Shown here piece after piece: positions 34,001-45,130 of a stretch of DNA of 62,000 bases. Numbering within the stretch: position 1 is the stretch's first letter; every line of letters begins with the position of its first letter. This DNA is from Diphasiastrum complanatum (Eukaryota > Streptophyta > Lycopodiopsida > Lycopodiales > Lycopodiaceae). Made by a program: the position numbers and the translations under genes. Below the pieces are notes generated by a model. It was not told where the DNA came from, made no database searches, and saw nothing but the letters and a program-made list of their open reading frames with translations. The stretch covers positions 42,046,904-42,108,903 of the forward strand of contig CM055092.1 of assembly GCA_029204225.1 (NCBI GenBank). The letters are read 5' to 3'.

Positions 34001-36729
34001 CTTGTGATAGATTGTGATCTTAGAAAGGAGATTAGATATGCTTAGCAAAAGATTCAGATTGCTAGTGTGTGGCCTTTAGTGTGGAAGATTTATACTGGTT
34101 ATGTGGGAGAGTAGGCTATTTTTGTCACTTCCGTGGATGCACACACATAATTAGTGTACACCAAGTACAAAGGTATGCTTAGAGAAATCTGGGACGATTT
34201 TGCAAGAGATTGCGATCTAGAATGCATTTCCAGAATCGCAATGCAACTATGTTATATATATAGAATGCTGCAGCGGATCGCGATCCGCTGCAAAAACGTT
34301 CCGGAACGTCGGCGATCCGTGACCAGGATCGCAATTTTTTTTGTGGAAAAAAGACTAATGGCCAATTTTTCTTCTTGATAGTTTAGTTAGTATTAAATGA
34401 ACTCGTAAATTATCAATGAATGCATCAGAAGAGCAACATATTGATAAACTGGAAAGAGGCAAAAATAGCATTGCCTAGAGGCTAGAGCAATACTGATCCT
34501 ATTAATTATAGATAGAGATATTGTTGGCACTGTATAATGTACTCACATTTTGTTGTTCACATTGAGTTGATTCATGTTTTTGCTACAAGCTCTGAGTTGG
34601 GTGCTTATGCTTCATAATTGTTGTTGGTTTGCTGTCGTTCAATACTGTTCCATGTGATTTCATTTCACATAATACAGAAGTAGAGATGTTCGAAAACTGG
34701 ATCGTACTCCTCTTGGAACTCCTGGACCGCAAAACGCACCCCAAAAAAAAAAATTGTGCTTCGGGAAACTTTCCAGATCCCGTTCTGGATCATGATCGAG
34801 AATGCATATCAATACATCACAGTTTTGTGCATACTTCCCTGCAGTACCGAAACATGTTTTGGCTGATACAGATAGCCAGCAATCATTATGCTGTACTTTT
34901 TTGCTTATCAATTTTGCAGTACAAAGCATCCAAATATTGTCTTTGTCATGTTTTAGGAAGTGAATCTTTCTTTGTAACACATTTCTAAATTTATCTGCCA
35001 AGTACATATAAGGGTAATTTTTTAGTGATTTTTGAAAAATATACATTTTGAACTCACTTCAATTTTTTTTATGCGTGTGCTACAGACCTATGATGCATAC
35101 ATAATGAAAGTTGGTTCTGATAATTGGCGATAGAGTAAGTAGTATAGTGATTATCTTAGAGCCAAAAGTTTTTAAAAAATATGGTGGAAAATTTCTTGTG
35201 GTCCAAAGTATGGCCCATGTTTATCATTTAGTGGCCTTGAACTTCCCCCCAAAGTACAAATTAGGTTGTGAGAGTCATTAATATCATACGGGCATCATAG
35301 AAAGACTGCACTTTCAATCTGGTGACTGTCACAATGTTTTAATAGCCATTAAATCACGACATTTCTATCTTGGTCCATATCTTGTTCTCATCGATTTAGA
35401 CTTTCTGTCATTTCAGTCATTCTCTTCTTAAATAGCAATTTGTGGAAGGGTTTATGAGATGATTAATGGAGTCATTCCCATTCTTGTGGTTGTTAAGGTT
35501 GAAGATGGTAGCCCAGCACCTGTTCTTTCTGTTTGTGGCCGTGCTGGTGATGATCTACAAGCACAAATCCAGGAGCGTGAAGAAAGGATAAAAGCTGCAA
35601 AGGATGGTGTGAGGAGAAGGCGTGGAGCACGCTTGCAGGTGCAGATTTACATAAAGATTTTGTTACCTGTGAATACTCTTAGGTTTCAAAAAGAGCTTTG
35701 ATATATTTAAGCTTTCAACAGCATAAATCCATAGATTACCTACTTCTTGGTCATAATCAGAATAAGGGTCAACTGTCTGTGGGTTGATTAACTGATGGTT
35801 GTATCCTCTTTCTGTCAAGCCTTGTCGAACTCTACCACGCCCAATCACACCTTCCATTCTTCTGGAGACTGTGTGTTGGTCGGTTACTGAACCCACATCG
35901 ACAGCTCGACTATACCTTGACAGTTCAGCTGATACATCTCTGGGAAATGGGTCCGAATCAAGAAAAAGTGGACAAGCCTTGGCTCTTTGGGATATCCACG
36001 AAAGTGGAGCTGGTGATGCATCATCAAGCGCTTTCTCAGATGCAGAAGCATACACAAGGTCCATGCGGACAAGGTATTTTTGTAAGATATATGAAACTTT
36101 ATTCTCGTTGATTGATTTATAAGTGTTTTGACTTGTCATTTAATGGTGTGTTTTGCAGTGAGAAGCTTGAAATTGTATACACAGGAGTGTTCTTGACAAT
36201 CCTTTTCCCAATAGATCGATACAATGAGATGGGCCTATCTTCGAAGACCTACTTTAATGAGAGGGGCTTTACAAGACACAGGTTACTCGACATGGTGTAT
36301 GCTTTCTACCAGGCAAGTCTCAAACATGACCATTATATCCTACAACAAGTTGCACATGTAGCTTAATTGGCTAGTGTGATTGATCTTGGCTTCTATGTAG
36401 TTGTGCACATGGAGTTAAAAAAGCTTGGTTCGTTTCTGCATTTGAGCATGAATGAAAGATTATACAATTTATCATCTGTTTAAGCTGACGTGCTGCTAAA
36501 AATTATGCAGGGGCTTTTGTCGGATGATGAGATTCAGGTAGCAATACACACTGATTCAAAGCATGCGGACAAGCTTAGAATGCTCTATATATCAAAGGAG
36601 ACTATTGAAAAAGGTTGTGTAGCAATGAAGCGTGCAGATTTCCTTGGAAGCAGGAGAAATTTTGAAGGTTTGAAGAGAACAAGCAGAGAAAATACTGGCC
36701 AAGTCTATGAGTTGCTACTAGGATCATGA
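25075..36729 (+). CDS. Multi-exon gene for a plant tandem-BRCT protein
   Basis: Exons, all in phase: 25075-25285, 31270-31361, 31583-31685, 32038-32300, 32643-32774, 32931-33053, 35498-35638 (left edge less sure), 35820-36073, 36159-36312, 36511-36729, giving about 563 aa. BRCT domain 1 covers residues 53-133, with GPFAGITLCVTGLSK, ERLGGTYSPDLHPQCTHLVV and RGLYVVTLSWFLNSAK (the conserved BRCT Trp). BRCT 2 covers about 205-285, with FLTGFQFYMDPDIS, WYLGCSATHVLCEGTS and NLVSPWWLLKTVKEG. The C-terminal third (TLPRPITPSILLETVCWSV, then ILFPIDRYNEMG, then IHTDSKHADKL and FLGSRRNFEGLKR) looks like a conserved plant tail. BRCT pairs usually bind phosphoproteins in DNA-damage response. The exact role and symbol are not assigned. 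Frame continuity across ten exons argues for a live gene. An exon may be missing in the 2.4-kb intron before 35,498. Confidence 0.85.
26147..27618 (+). mobile_element. Ty1/copia remnant inside BRCT intron 1
   Basis: A knuckle CFSCINRGHLAKDC (C-x2-C-x4-H-x4-C) at about 26.2 kb is followed only 0.4 kb later by RT, so protease and integrase were deleted. RT at 26,619-27,032 has CKLKKALYGLKQAPRAWY, IVLIVLYVDDLVITG (intact YVDD) and HLSNEFEMKDLGLIHYCLGL. After stops, RNase H follows: IYLTTSRPDISYAVG, GFIDSDWAGDRDDRKSTTGY and VTLSSTEVKYRAA. AAAGGGGGGGTG at about 27,612 is a polypurine tract. Confidence 0.9.
27619..28250 (+). mobile_element. Copia 3' LTR (start clear, end not)
   Basis: TGTTAAAATATTCATG directly after the polypurine tract AAAGGGGGGG is a standard LTR start. 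The right end lies somewhere before the gypsy fragment that begins near 28.38 kb. Confidence 0.5.
28381..30985 (+). mobile_element. Ty3/gypsy remnant inside BRCT intron 1
   Basis: The + strand pieces in order are an RNase H end (FAIIHMLKIWRHYLYV, then ARWSKLIREFEFDIKYQR at about 28.5 kb), an integrase zinc-binding start (RAQILQYHDNPFAGHPGIQS at about 28.76 kb), an insertion at about 28.87-29.70 kb, an integrase core piece (DSKFTSKFW-like at about 29.78 kb) and a C-terminal chromodomain-side part (VHLVLHVNLLIKQL, then ADIHRHQFRNQM at 30.33-30.5 kb). Many stops. An LTR-like stretch from about 30.6 to 30.98 kb has TATGTATATAAAGGGG at about 30,808. Confidence 0.75.
28870..29700. repeat. Insertion with internal direct repeats in gypsy integrase
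   Basis: Non-coding block splitting the integrase. It contains two copies (about 29,450 and 29,565) sharing AGGTAGA(G/C)CCTCAC and GATGGCTCTCTGT, spaced about 115 bp apart. Source element not recognised. Confidence 0.5.
31362..31582 (+). other. U12-type AT-AC intron (BRCT gene intron 2)
   Basis: The intron starts ATATCCTTTA, the exact U12 5' splice consensus. It carries TCCTTAAC at 31,565-31,572, the U12 branch site, and ends AC at 31,582, about 11 nt after the branch A. Splicing there joins ...CTHLVV-Q to N-FSGRKLEHA in phase 0. No GT donor gives a usable join at this position. Confidence 0.9.
33716..33790 (+). mobile_element. tRNA-derived SINE-like head in BRCT intron 6
   Basis: TGACTGAGTGGTAGTAGC resembles a tRNA A box, and GGAGTTTGAGC about 40 bp later resembles a B box. 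The spacing fits a tRNA-like SINE head. Boundaries not found. Confidence 0.4.
33930..34150 (+). mobile_element. Short gypsy RNase H-integrase spacer fragment
   Basis: The + strand reads RKDNVVIDALSCISFKMKTL, which resembles the KxNVVADALSR end of gypsy RNase H, followed by sequence without recognisable integrase. Weak call. It lies inside the long intron before the exon at 35,498. Confidence 0.35.
36313..36510 (+). other. GC-AG intron (last intron of the BRCT gene)
   Basis: Donor CAG|GCAAGT, the typical strong context of GC-AG introns, and acceptor ATTATGCAG. Joining YAFYQ to GLLSDDEIQVAIH keeps phase 0. Using any nearby GT would break the frame. Confidence 0.85.
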
Positions 36730-37142
36730 TATACATTCTATTTGATGAAAATTTAGCAGGGAAAGAGATTCAGCATTTAGCTTTTGTTGCAAAGCTCCAG
36801 CAGCTGCCAGACCAGTTATGAGTGTGGTTCAGATTCCATGGCAACCTTTGTCATGGGCAATATAAGAATAATAGTGGTAAAAGAGAACAATTGAACTTGA
36901 GCAAGATATTAATTATTTTGAGATTGGCTTGGATATTGAAATCAAAAAGAAAAAAAAGTCGTTGGATTTACACATACTGCTGTATAATAGTAGTCCTACG
37001 GGTCATGATTTTTTATGACTATATTTTGTTGGATAGGTGCCACTCAATTCAAAGGAATCTCCCTGCTATGATATTTTGCATGCTGGTGTGGGCATATGGA
37101 CTAGCATCCACTTTTGAGGTTGTATGAGAGCGCGTGTACATT

Positions 37143-37144
<2 letters not shown>

Positions 37145-37205
<61 letters not shown>
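37145..37205. repeat. (GA)n microsatellite
   Basis: Perfect GA repeat of about 30 units. Confidence 0.98.
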
Positions 37206-37210
<5 letters not shown>

Positions 37211-38173
37211 AGTTTTCCAAAGGAATAACTTAGTCAACTTTGATGATAGCACACTTTGCTCTCAGGTGCAATACAAAACAAAATTTTAACATCACATAGT
37301 GGTTAGCACAAACATGCATGACCATATAGACTAGCATGTGTGGCTTACAAGAAATTTCTTCATTTGACTTTTATACAAGCTCTCATAAGAAGCTTTTGAA
37401 TGGTGACATAAAATGCCAGTGTAAGCTCGACAGTATGCTATGCTAGACATGCATCTAGGTCAAATATGACATTGTGCTTGGCAGTCTTGTGCAACTATTT
37501 GTGGACAAAAGACAACTTTGAGACAAAATTTGCTCGATAGAGAGCATTTTCTTTATAGGAAGTTTGCATTGGTTGAATTATTTCTGATTTTACAATTGTT
37601 GTAGAAGGTATTAGTAGTACATGCCATTTAATACCTGTTGTGAAAGACCTCCTTTCATCTCCTCAAGGTGAAGAGTGCATCCAAGAGAGATAATGAAGCC
37701 ACCATGGATGGGCTTATTGGAATGGAAAACCTTTGGCCAAATAGGAGCTTTCATTTTTCAGCAAACCAATTTCCCCATTGATAGGACTTAACATCTCTTA
37801 TAAATGACTTGGTTTCAAGGCCTATTCAAACTCGTACCATATGTGAAAGAACTTTGGGTCATCAAGTGTAATCTCATGGCCTCTGAACATTTGGAAAGGA
37901 TGAATATATCCCTTCATGAATAGATGGACCATTTAGTAACTTCAAAAGGCATGACATAGTTTAACTCAAACACACTCAGTGAAGTGTGAAAAATAGTCTT
38001 CCTCATCTCCTAGATGAATGGAATTGAATTATAGATTCAATCTGCAAAAAGATGCATGTAAGGTCCAAAATGCATGGAATAGTAGGTTATGATAAACTTC
38101 TTGTAGGAATGGAATCTTTATTGAACTTGAACCATAAACACTAATAGTGATTTCAACATAAGGCTTAGAGAGC

Positions 38174-38203
38174 CGCCGCCTCCTCCTCCTCCTCCTCCTC
38201 CTC
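38174..38203. repeat. (CTC)n trinucleotide repeat
   Basis: GCCGCCGCC followed by about eight CTC units. Confidence 0.9.
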
Positions 38204-38769
38204 TACTAGCATGCATGACAATATATTGGTACTCCAATAAAAATAAAAACATCTTACAGAAAGAGAAACACAAATAAACTTCCAAGATATGTAATATGTA
38301 TCAAGTAGAATTGCGTAAACATTTTTGTAGGTCACAAAATCATCAACGAACATTTCATATCACACTAGTTTTATGTAGTAGTGTCCTAAGGTAGAAGCAA
38401 GGGTGTGAAAATATGTAAAAACAAGCTAGTAGTTTGTTGCCAATGGCCAAATGTCAAGTTAGTTATTGATTGAAAGGTGATTTTGACATTTTGCTCGCAA
38501 GTGGATTTGATGCATGATGAATGTATGATTTTTTGTGTCTTATGAATTGATATGAACCTAATAAGTGTTCCGTATTGTCCACACGTGTGAGAGGCCGTGA
38601 GGATCAGTGAGTGCTATTTTGATTGTGGTGTTCAAAGGCAATTGTCAAATCAGATGTAAAATAGCTAGATTTGTTGTCTAGTTTTCAATCAATCTAATCT
38701 ATGTGGAATCCTTGATGCTTGATTCATGTTTGTAGATCCAAATGAGGTTGAAACCCTCTATTTTTAACA

Positions 38770-38781
38770 TGGTATCAAAGC
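38770..38781 (+). promoter_or_regulatory. Copia primer-binding site (variant)
   Basis: TGGTATCAAAGC, one base from the initiator tRNA-Met site at 10,707, following an LTR-like end TTTTTAACA. No gag follows. Confidence 0.7.
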
Positions 38782-39371
38782 CAAGATACAAGCATTCACC
38801 AAGTTCTATCCCAAATTAGCAACATTTCATGTTTTTACTGGCTTTTTTGAAGCATTTCATAGACTCAATTGGATCTCAAGCTTAGTACTTTGATTCTAAT
38901 CAATTCTTAGATGGTTTTAGGATCAAGTAGGTTTCTTTCACTTTGTGTGATGCTCAAAAACCATGAATGATCCAAAACTTTGTGTTGGTACCAATTTAGT
39001 ATGTGTTGCTAGATTGAGTGTTGAGAATACTCTAGAATCAAGAGCTTGAAGAGGACTTTCACATGCATGTCATTCCTAAGAAAGCAAAGCATCATTTTTG
39101 TAGTATTGATCTGATGTTTGTGAAGGTTTCACATGTGTGAAGACCTGCCCACACCCACAATGATCTCTTAAGGTAATTTGTGATTGCACATAGATCTATC
39201 ACATAGATTTCATCCTAGAATCTTTCGAGATTGATTCTAAAGCAAGAGCACAATTTCATGCATAATGAATCCACATTCAATTGGCACTCAAAGCAATCAA
39301 AGTACATGAAAAAACTATTTTTATGCACACACAAAAAGAGGTTTAGAATTACCATTCCCATTTTGGAAGAG

Positions 39372-39383
39372 GCTTTGATACCA
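39372..39383 (-). promoter_or_regulatory. Copia primer-binding site on the minus strand
   Basis: GCTTTGATACCA on the + strand is TGGTATCAAAGC on the minus strand, identical to the site at 38,770 and facing it 600 bp away. The LTR would lie to the right (39.38-40.1 kb), and no coding remains between the two sites. Confidence 0.65.
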
Positions 39384-40236
39384 CTTTTACAACAAGGAAG
39401 AGTTACCTCCAAGCTTTTGAGTTGATGTCCACCAATGCCTCCAAAAAGCCCTCCAAAGTGCCTCTCCTCCAATGCCCCTAAGACCCTTCCAAAGTAGACA
39501 ATCATATGGCCTCAAGAATTCACCACCCAACCATAGCTAGATCCATGCACAAGCGAGCCTATCTAGCACCCCCTTGCTTCACCACAATCACTACCATCAC
39601 AAACACATGCATACTCAAGATCCTACCCCCATCTAAGTCCCATACCAAAGATGGTGATCCTCACAAGAGTTAGCAAGCCAAAACAATGCTCTCTACACTC
39701 TAGCCTTCCACTAGGGAATAGAAGAAAGCTACTCTCCCCCTTTGGGTGCCCTCTCCCTCTCTTATAGATGACAAATGACTCCCTTCAAAGCACTAGGGAA
39801 TGTCCTCACAAGCCAATGAGAAGAGGGGAGGCAAAGGAAAGGCCAAGAGCCTCACAAGTTAGTGGAATGTCAAGAGCCACCTTCCATAATTTATGTTTCT
39901 TGGTTAATAACTTCTTGGTTTCTTTAGGAGCATCAAGGGACCCGCCCAAGGCCAATTATGTGATCATGGCTCAAGGTTGATGCCCAAGGTTTAGGAAGAT
40001 GACCAATACCCATGGTAAGGTCCTCCTAACACCTCACTAGGTTCCATACTTCCATCCAAGGCGTAGACACCTTCATGCCCATATCCAAGGACACAAGTAA
40101 CTTAATCCAATGCTAGTTACATAGGTATGTAACAATAATGGTATTGGTCCTTATTTTTATGTTCAATCATTCATTAAGTATTGAAATCTAGCTGCATTAA
40201 ATAGATTGCATATAGCAAACTAGGAGTAGCTTGGAC
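39384..40236. other. Non-coding region, possibly an LTR
   Basis: C-rich on the + strand around 39.4-39.75 kb, with no ORF of recognisable content. It would include the LTR of the minus-strand copia element. Confidence 0.35.
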
Positions 40237-40543
40237 TTGTACATAAGTATAGAGGCAAATCCATGCCATACAAATACTTGTATATATTGTACAAAGAACG
40301 AGTAATGTACAGTTTTTGTGACTCTTGAGCATATCCATGCTTTCCAAGAGCACACAAGCTATCTTTCTGTTTTATGAATATTAAAACCTAATCGTGTCGT
40401 ATTAACAAGTTAAACAATACTTGTGTGCATATACAACTACTAAAGAGTTTAACCCTAACCCCCATAGGATTATGGCAATTCCATGCCATTCCAATCCCTA
40501 TGAATGCAATAGCTCTTGCACAAATCCATGTGCTTTTAAGAGC
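40237..40543. repeat. Array A of four nested hairpins with a shared ATCC-type loop
   Basis: Four inverted repeats at 40237-40294, 40316-40357, 40463-40502 and 40512-40543. Cores are GGCAAATCCATGCC, AGCATATCCATGCT, GGCAATTCCATGCC and GCACAAATCCATGTGC. Each core sits inside a second outer stem of different sequence (AAGTAT/ATACTT plus TTGTAC/GTACAA; CTCTTG/CAAGAG plus TTGTG/CACAA; CATAGGATT/AATCC-TATG; GCTCTT/AAGAGC). Loops are conserved while stems change on both sides, which is covariation. The same cores recur at 56.6-57.0 kb. Confidence 0.85.
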
Positions 40544-41264
40544 ATTTAGGTTACCAGCCCTTAGTATACTAAATATTACCCCAACATATGCTTAGGCTTC
40601 AAAAGGATTAAGGCAAAAAGAGATCTTTTATGTTATGGAATTGTTTTATGAAGCATGAGCAATGGTTTATGTTGATTATACTCTACTTTGTCTAAATGTA
40701 AACAAGATAGGCCTAATGCCTTAATTCATAGCATCATATCTTCTCTACTATAATACCAATTCCATTCATAGATTTTGAGACCATATTATTCTTTGCGACT
40801 ATGCAACCAAAGTACCGTCGGAGCACCAAACTGAATAGTCATCGTAAGGGATTCTTGTGAGGAAGTCATGATTGTTCAAAGACGTCTCCCTTTTTTTGAA
40901 AAACGGTTTTTGACAAATCTAGGTCTATATATTGGAACGAGTTTCAACATGCCCCAAAACCGTGTCACACATTACTACACCATAACAAAGCATATACCTT
41001 TGAATCATATTTATTCTTGACTTACAATAGCTTATAAGCATAACATTGCGTATACCTAGGTATCTTTACTTTAATCAAAGAAGTGTTTGCCAATTGTGTT
41101 CATACCTAAATCAATGGATTTCAAAATACTTTGAAAGCAGATGAATTAAAGTTGAAGACTCAAGTGTCAATAGTGAGTCACAACAGAAGCTGTAAAGGTC
41201 ATACACCTCAGTTATTATGTAGACATACATTACATTGTATTGTAAAGAGCATAAGTGTAAATGA
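40544..41264. other. Non-coding part of element A tail
   Basis: No gene. It contains the 12-bp palindrome ATACCTAGGTAT at about 41,054 and weaker inverted repeats. It probably continues the hairpin-rich tail. Confidence 0.45.
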
Positions 41265-41615
41265 AAGGTAGATGGTTCATCGTTGTCCATCAACGATGGG
41301 CTACAGAAAGTATATCCTGAGTAAAAAATCAGAAAAGCGTGATGATATAAAGCATTCAAGCGCATTCCAATGGTGGCAGTTCATCGTTGTCCATGCATAG
41401 GCTTTTAGCTATGATGCATATGAATTGATCTACAACATATATAAAGTGCTTACTATGCAGAAGCATAATGTTTATCTATCATTTGTAGCGCATCGCTGGA
41501 CCGGCGATGGAGAGATCCAATCCAAACCACAAAAATGTATAAAGTTGTTGCCAATCAATCGTTGCAAAGAAAAACGGTATTCTATGATGGATAGTAGGCC
41601 GCGCTCCAGCGCTGG
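41265..41615. repeat. Hairpins with CATCG / TCCA motifs in element A
   Basis: Three clear cases: GTAG...CATCGTTG-TCCAT-CAACGATG...CTAC at about 41,267-41,303; CATCGC-TGGACCG-GCGATG at about 41,491; and the perfect palindrome TCCAGCGCTGGA flanked by AGTAG/CTAC at about 41,590-41,622. Similar words (TCCATCGCTGGA) form the second hairpin set of element B at 57.7-59.3 kb. Confidence 0.6.
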
Positions 41616-42307
<692 letters not shown>

Positions 42308-42322
<15 letters not shown>

Positions 42323-44160
42323 GAGAAAATCAACATCCGACAAGTTAGACATTCGTCCAGGAAAAATACTATTATTGAAAATATTTTTCATGATGGCATA
42401 TAATGTATTTCTCAAAAAATCACTATTTTGAAAACTGTTGACAAGCGTGTGTACTTCTACGATGAATGTATCTTGATCAGTACAACAATACATTCCTGCA
42501 ACGACTTTGGAGACTATAACCTTGTAAGAGTTATGAATAGGTCTATCGGATGCAAAATAGATATACAAGGGCAAATTCCGTTTCTTATCATATTTGGCCA
42601 TATGAACCGTCCCAGTATTAGGGTCAAATTTAACAGTGTTGTTCAAGAAATTTATAGCTCTGCCCTCGATACTTGAGTTCTTAATAGTTAGGTATTCAAG
42701 AGGAAAAATAGGTTTTGTTTTAACCTAGGGTTGATCTTTGTCTAGAAATAATAATGCATCATGGTTGTTAATAAAACAAACATCATTTATATATCGAAAC
42801 GGGTACTTGAAAGAGTGCATAATATTCAATTTCCCAAGTTCGGTAAGCCTTTTTAAGAATTGTATCTCATAATAGGTTAGGTACCAATTACACCATGTGG
42901 GGGAGTAGGTAAAAACCATAAGGATTTCGCAAACTTGTTTTTGAGTTTTGTCTCCCAGTCTGATACAGTTCTTTATCAAAAAGTCAATCGATTGACATAA
43001 TTGTTTTTACCAATAATTGTCTAGTTATCAGTTCGTTTTTGTTCCCATGATCATATAAAATTGTCTGTTCGAGATCTCCATTGGTATGAGAAAGAATTTT
43101 TTTTGAATGTTTGAAGACATATCCAATGACTTTAAAGATAATAGTTTTTAGCCCATCTAGACCATTAAGATATTTTCATAGCATTTAACAATATCAATAG
43201 ACCACATAGAAATAATCTTACTAGATACATTGAGGAAGAATTTAGTAGATGAATCGCACTGCCAAAATATGTTAGTATCCACATTTAGGATACTCTGGTA
43301 CGAAATTGTGTTAAGACTTGCTCTCTCCATGAGGAGAGGAGTCAACATATGAAGAGCTCCCATAAAAAATGTGGTCACCTTAGAAAAATAATAGTCATGC
43401 GCATTAATCCAAATCTAAACATGTTTTTATGGGCTTTAAATTTGGATAAGAGAAAATGTAAACTTTCTTCCCAAGAAGACATTTGAAAGACATTATGAAA
43501 CATATTGTTTTTAGGGGTCCTATAGAATTTTCAACAGTATTCTCATAAATATCAAAAACCGGGACAAAATCAGGGCTAGATAATCTTCTAGGGCAAGTTT
43601 TTTGACAAGGTGGATATTAACAAAACATGGATTGTGTTGTGCTTTGTCAATCTCAAGAACATACAAATGTGAAGTAACCCAATCTCTTTCGCTAACAACT
43701 TCCTTTAGCCATGCGTGAGATGAACATTTTCTATGTAGCCATTTAGTATGTTTTAAGTAGTCAATTGCATATTTTTACATAGACGAACATGTTTTTGATG
43801 GTCCTCATTGATACATTGATAAGTAGGCTAGTTAAAACCAACCATGGTGCAATTCAGAGGCCACTTCATTAATGTTAGGTTGACTCATAATGATATGGTT
43901 TAACCCCTTACTTAGATCTTTCCTCGAAGCGACATTATTTATAATTCTACAATCCATAGAAACCACATGTCCAAAATGTCCGACACAAAGCTCTTAAAGC
44001 GTTTACTAGTAGAACATAGACAAGGACTAATATTTTCAGCATTGAAGTCACAAAAAACATCATATGGTTTGGACCGTTTGTTTTTTATATGAGAACAATA
44101 AGTCCAACCAAAAGCAATGTGCTCAATAAATTGTTGATATGACCAAATACATGTAATGAA
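42308..44160 (-). pseudogene. Penelope-like reverse transcriptase, copy A (degenerate)
   Basis: Minus-strand RT read through several frames. In order: CLCSTSKRFKSFV and HVVSMDCRIINN (about 44.0 kb); DWVTSHLYVLEIDKAQHNP (about 43.65 kb), a motif of the long RTs of the green-lineage Penelope type as I recall them; MWSIDIVKCYENI (about 43.2 kb); IRLGDKTQKQVCEILMVF with YSPTWCNWYL (about 42.9 kb); FRYINDVCFIN, the active box with one Asp changed to Asn (Y-x-D-D in live RTs); and the thumb-side MAKYDKKRNLPLYIYFASDR, YKVIVSKVVAGMYCC and DVDFLLVGS. No GIY-YIG endonuclease was found upstream to about 45 kb. Assignment to Penelope rests on motif order and remembered family features, so a related RT class is possible. 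Confidence 0.7.
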
Positions 44161-45057
44161 GTCTCAAAATAGACTACTTGACATTAATACTCTCAAAATT
44201 TAATTATAGTAGCATAAATGTAAAAAAGCCTTCCCTTTATTTTCTCTTGTAGACAATTGAACTCGTTTTGTCACATTGACCACTAGCACTCTATTTACTT
44301 CCTTTTCTTTCCGCACAAGCATTATTCCTTATAAAAGTTAAGCTTTTTGACTAGTAAATCATCTCACCCATTGCTACTTTGCCCAATTTTGTCCCTGGTA
44401 GGTATGTACTTCTTCTTTTGGTTGCCACTCTTGACATCACTGAACTAGGGTTGTTTAGATTGAAGAATCCGGCTCTCTTGTTTGAATTTCGGAAATATTT
44501 GTCTTGTAAGGTGAAAAAAAGCTAGGTTTTTTCAAGAATCTTTCAATTTCTTATATATTTTCAACATCGCCAAGGTTTGGCAAAAGTTTGGTAGTGGGGT
44601 CACGAGACAATTCATTGGCAGCATCAGTTTTGTATTATGTGATGTAAAGAAAGGTGAGGTGGGCAAGTTGATGTAACCACGAAAAGAAAGCATTTGATCT
44701 GATTTTACAAAGAGGCACCGAGAAAGACTTTACTAAGGTTGTTCATCATGAACCAAAAAATGTGGTCAAACTAAATAATGGAAGAGTTATTTTCTCACTT
44801 ATCGCCCACATTGACATTTGAAGAAAGGTCTTTTCCAATTTTAGATATGGGCATGGTGAAGGTTTATTATTGAAGATGATTGTGTCAAAAGCAAGAGGAG
44901 TATCAAGGTAGGATTATGTGTAAGGTACCCAGCTTGTAGGTCTGGACTTCAGTATCAGTATAAAGATTACAAAGGATAATAAATCAAAAAGCTACTTGCA
45001 AGTTGCAACCTTTCACTATGTGGAAGATGCCACAGGTTGCAAAATCTCACCATCCAA
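44161..45057. other. Region upstream of PLE A, no gene recognised
   Basis: Searched on the minus strand for the missing N-terminal part of the RT element. No GIY-YIG or zinc-finger signature seen, only short broken frames. Confidence 0.4.
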
Positions 45058-45130
45058 AGGGTTGGCTAGTTGGTTACCTTGGCATCTAAAGTTTCTTTGG
45101 TCCCAGGTTCAAGCCCCTCTTGAAAACCAA
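45058..45130 (+). mobile_element. tRNA-derived SINE-like head
   Basis: TTGGCTAGTTGGTTACC (A-box-like) and GGTTCAAGCCCC (B-box-like), with TTTCTTTGGTCCCA between, as in the unit at 23,419-23,489. Confidence 0.55.

Larger units (their letters stand above)
36730..38769. other. Intergenic region after the BRCT gene
   Basis: No gene. It contains the BRCT gene 3' UTR, a (GA)n tract at 37,145-37,205, a (CTC)n/(CCG) triplet repeat at 38,174-38,203 and, at its right end, an LTR-like stretch with CCACACGTGTGAG at about 38,579 that ends AACA at 38,769. Confidence 0.6.

Noticed and set aside
34676-34800. Candidate extra BRCT exon after ACATAATACAG
   Set aside because: The phase does not match the preceding exon, and the adjacent poly-A run and odd composition make it unreliable without transcripts.
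40237-40543. CRISPR-like array or microRNA cluster
   Set aside because: Spacing is irregular and stems differ while only loops are conserved, so it is neither direct repeats with spacers nor a conserved miRNA duplex.
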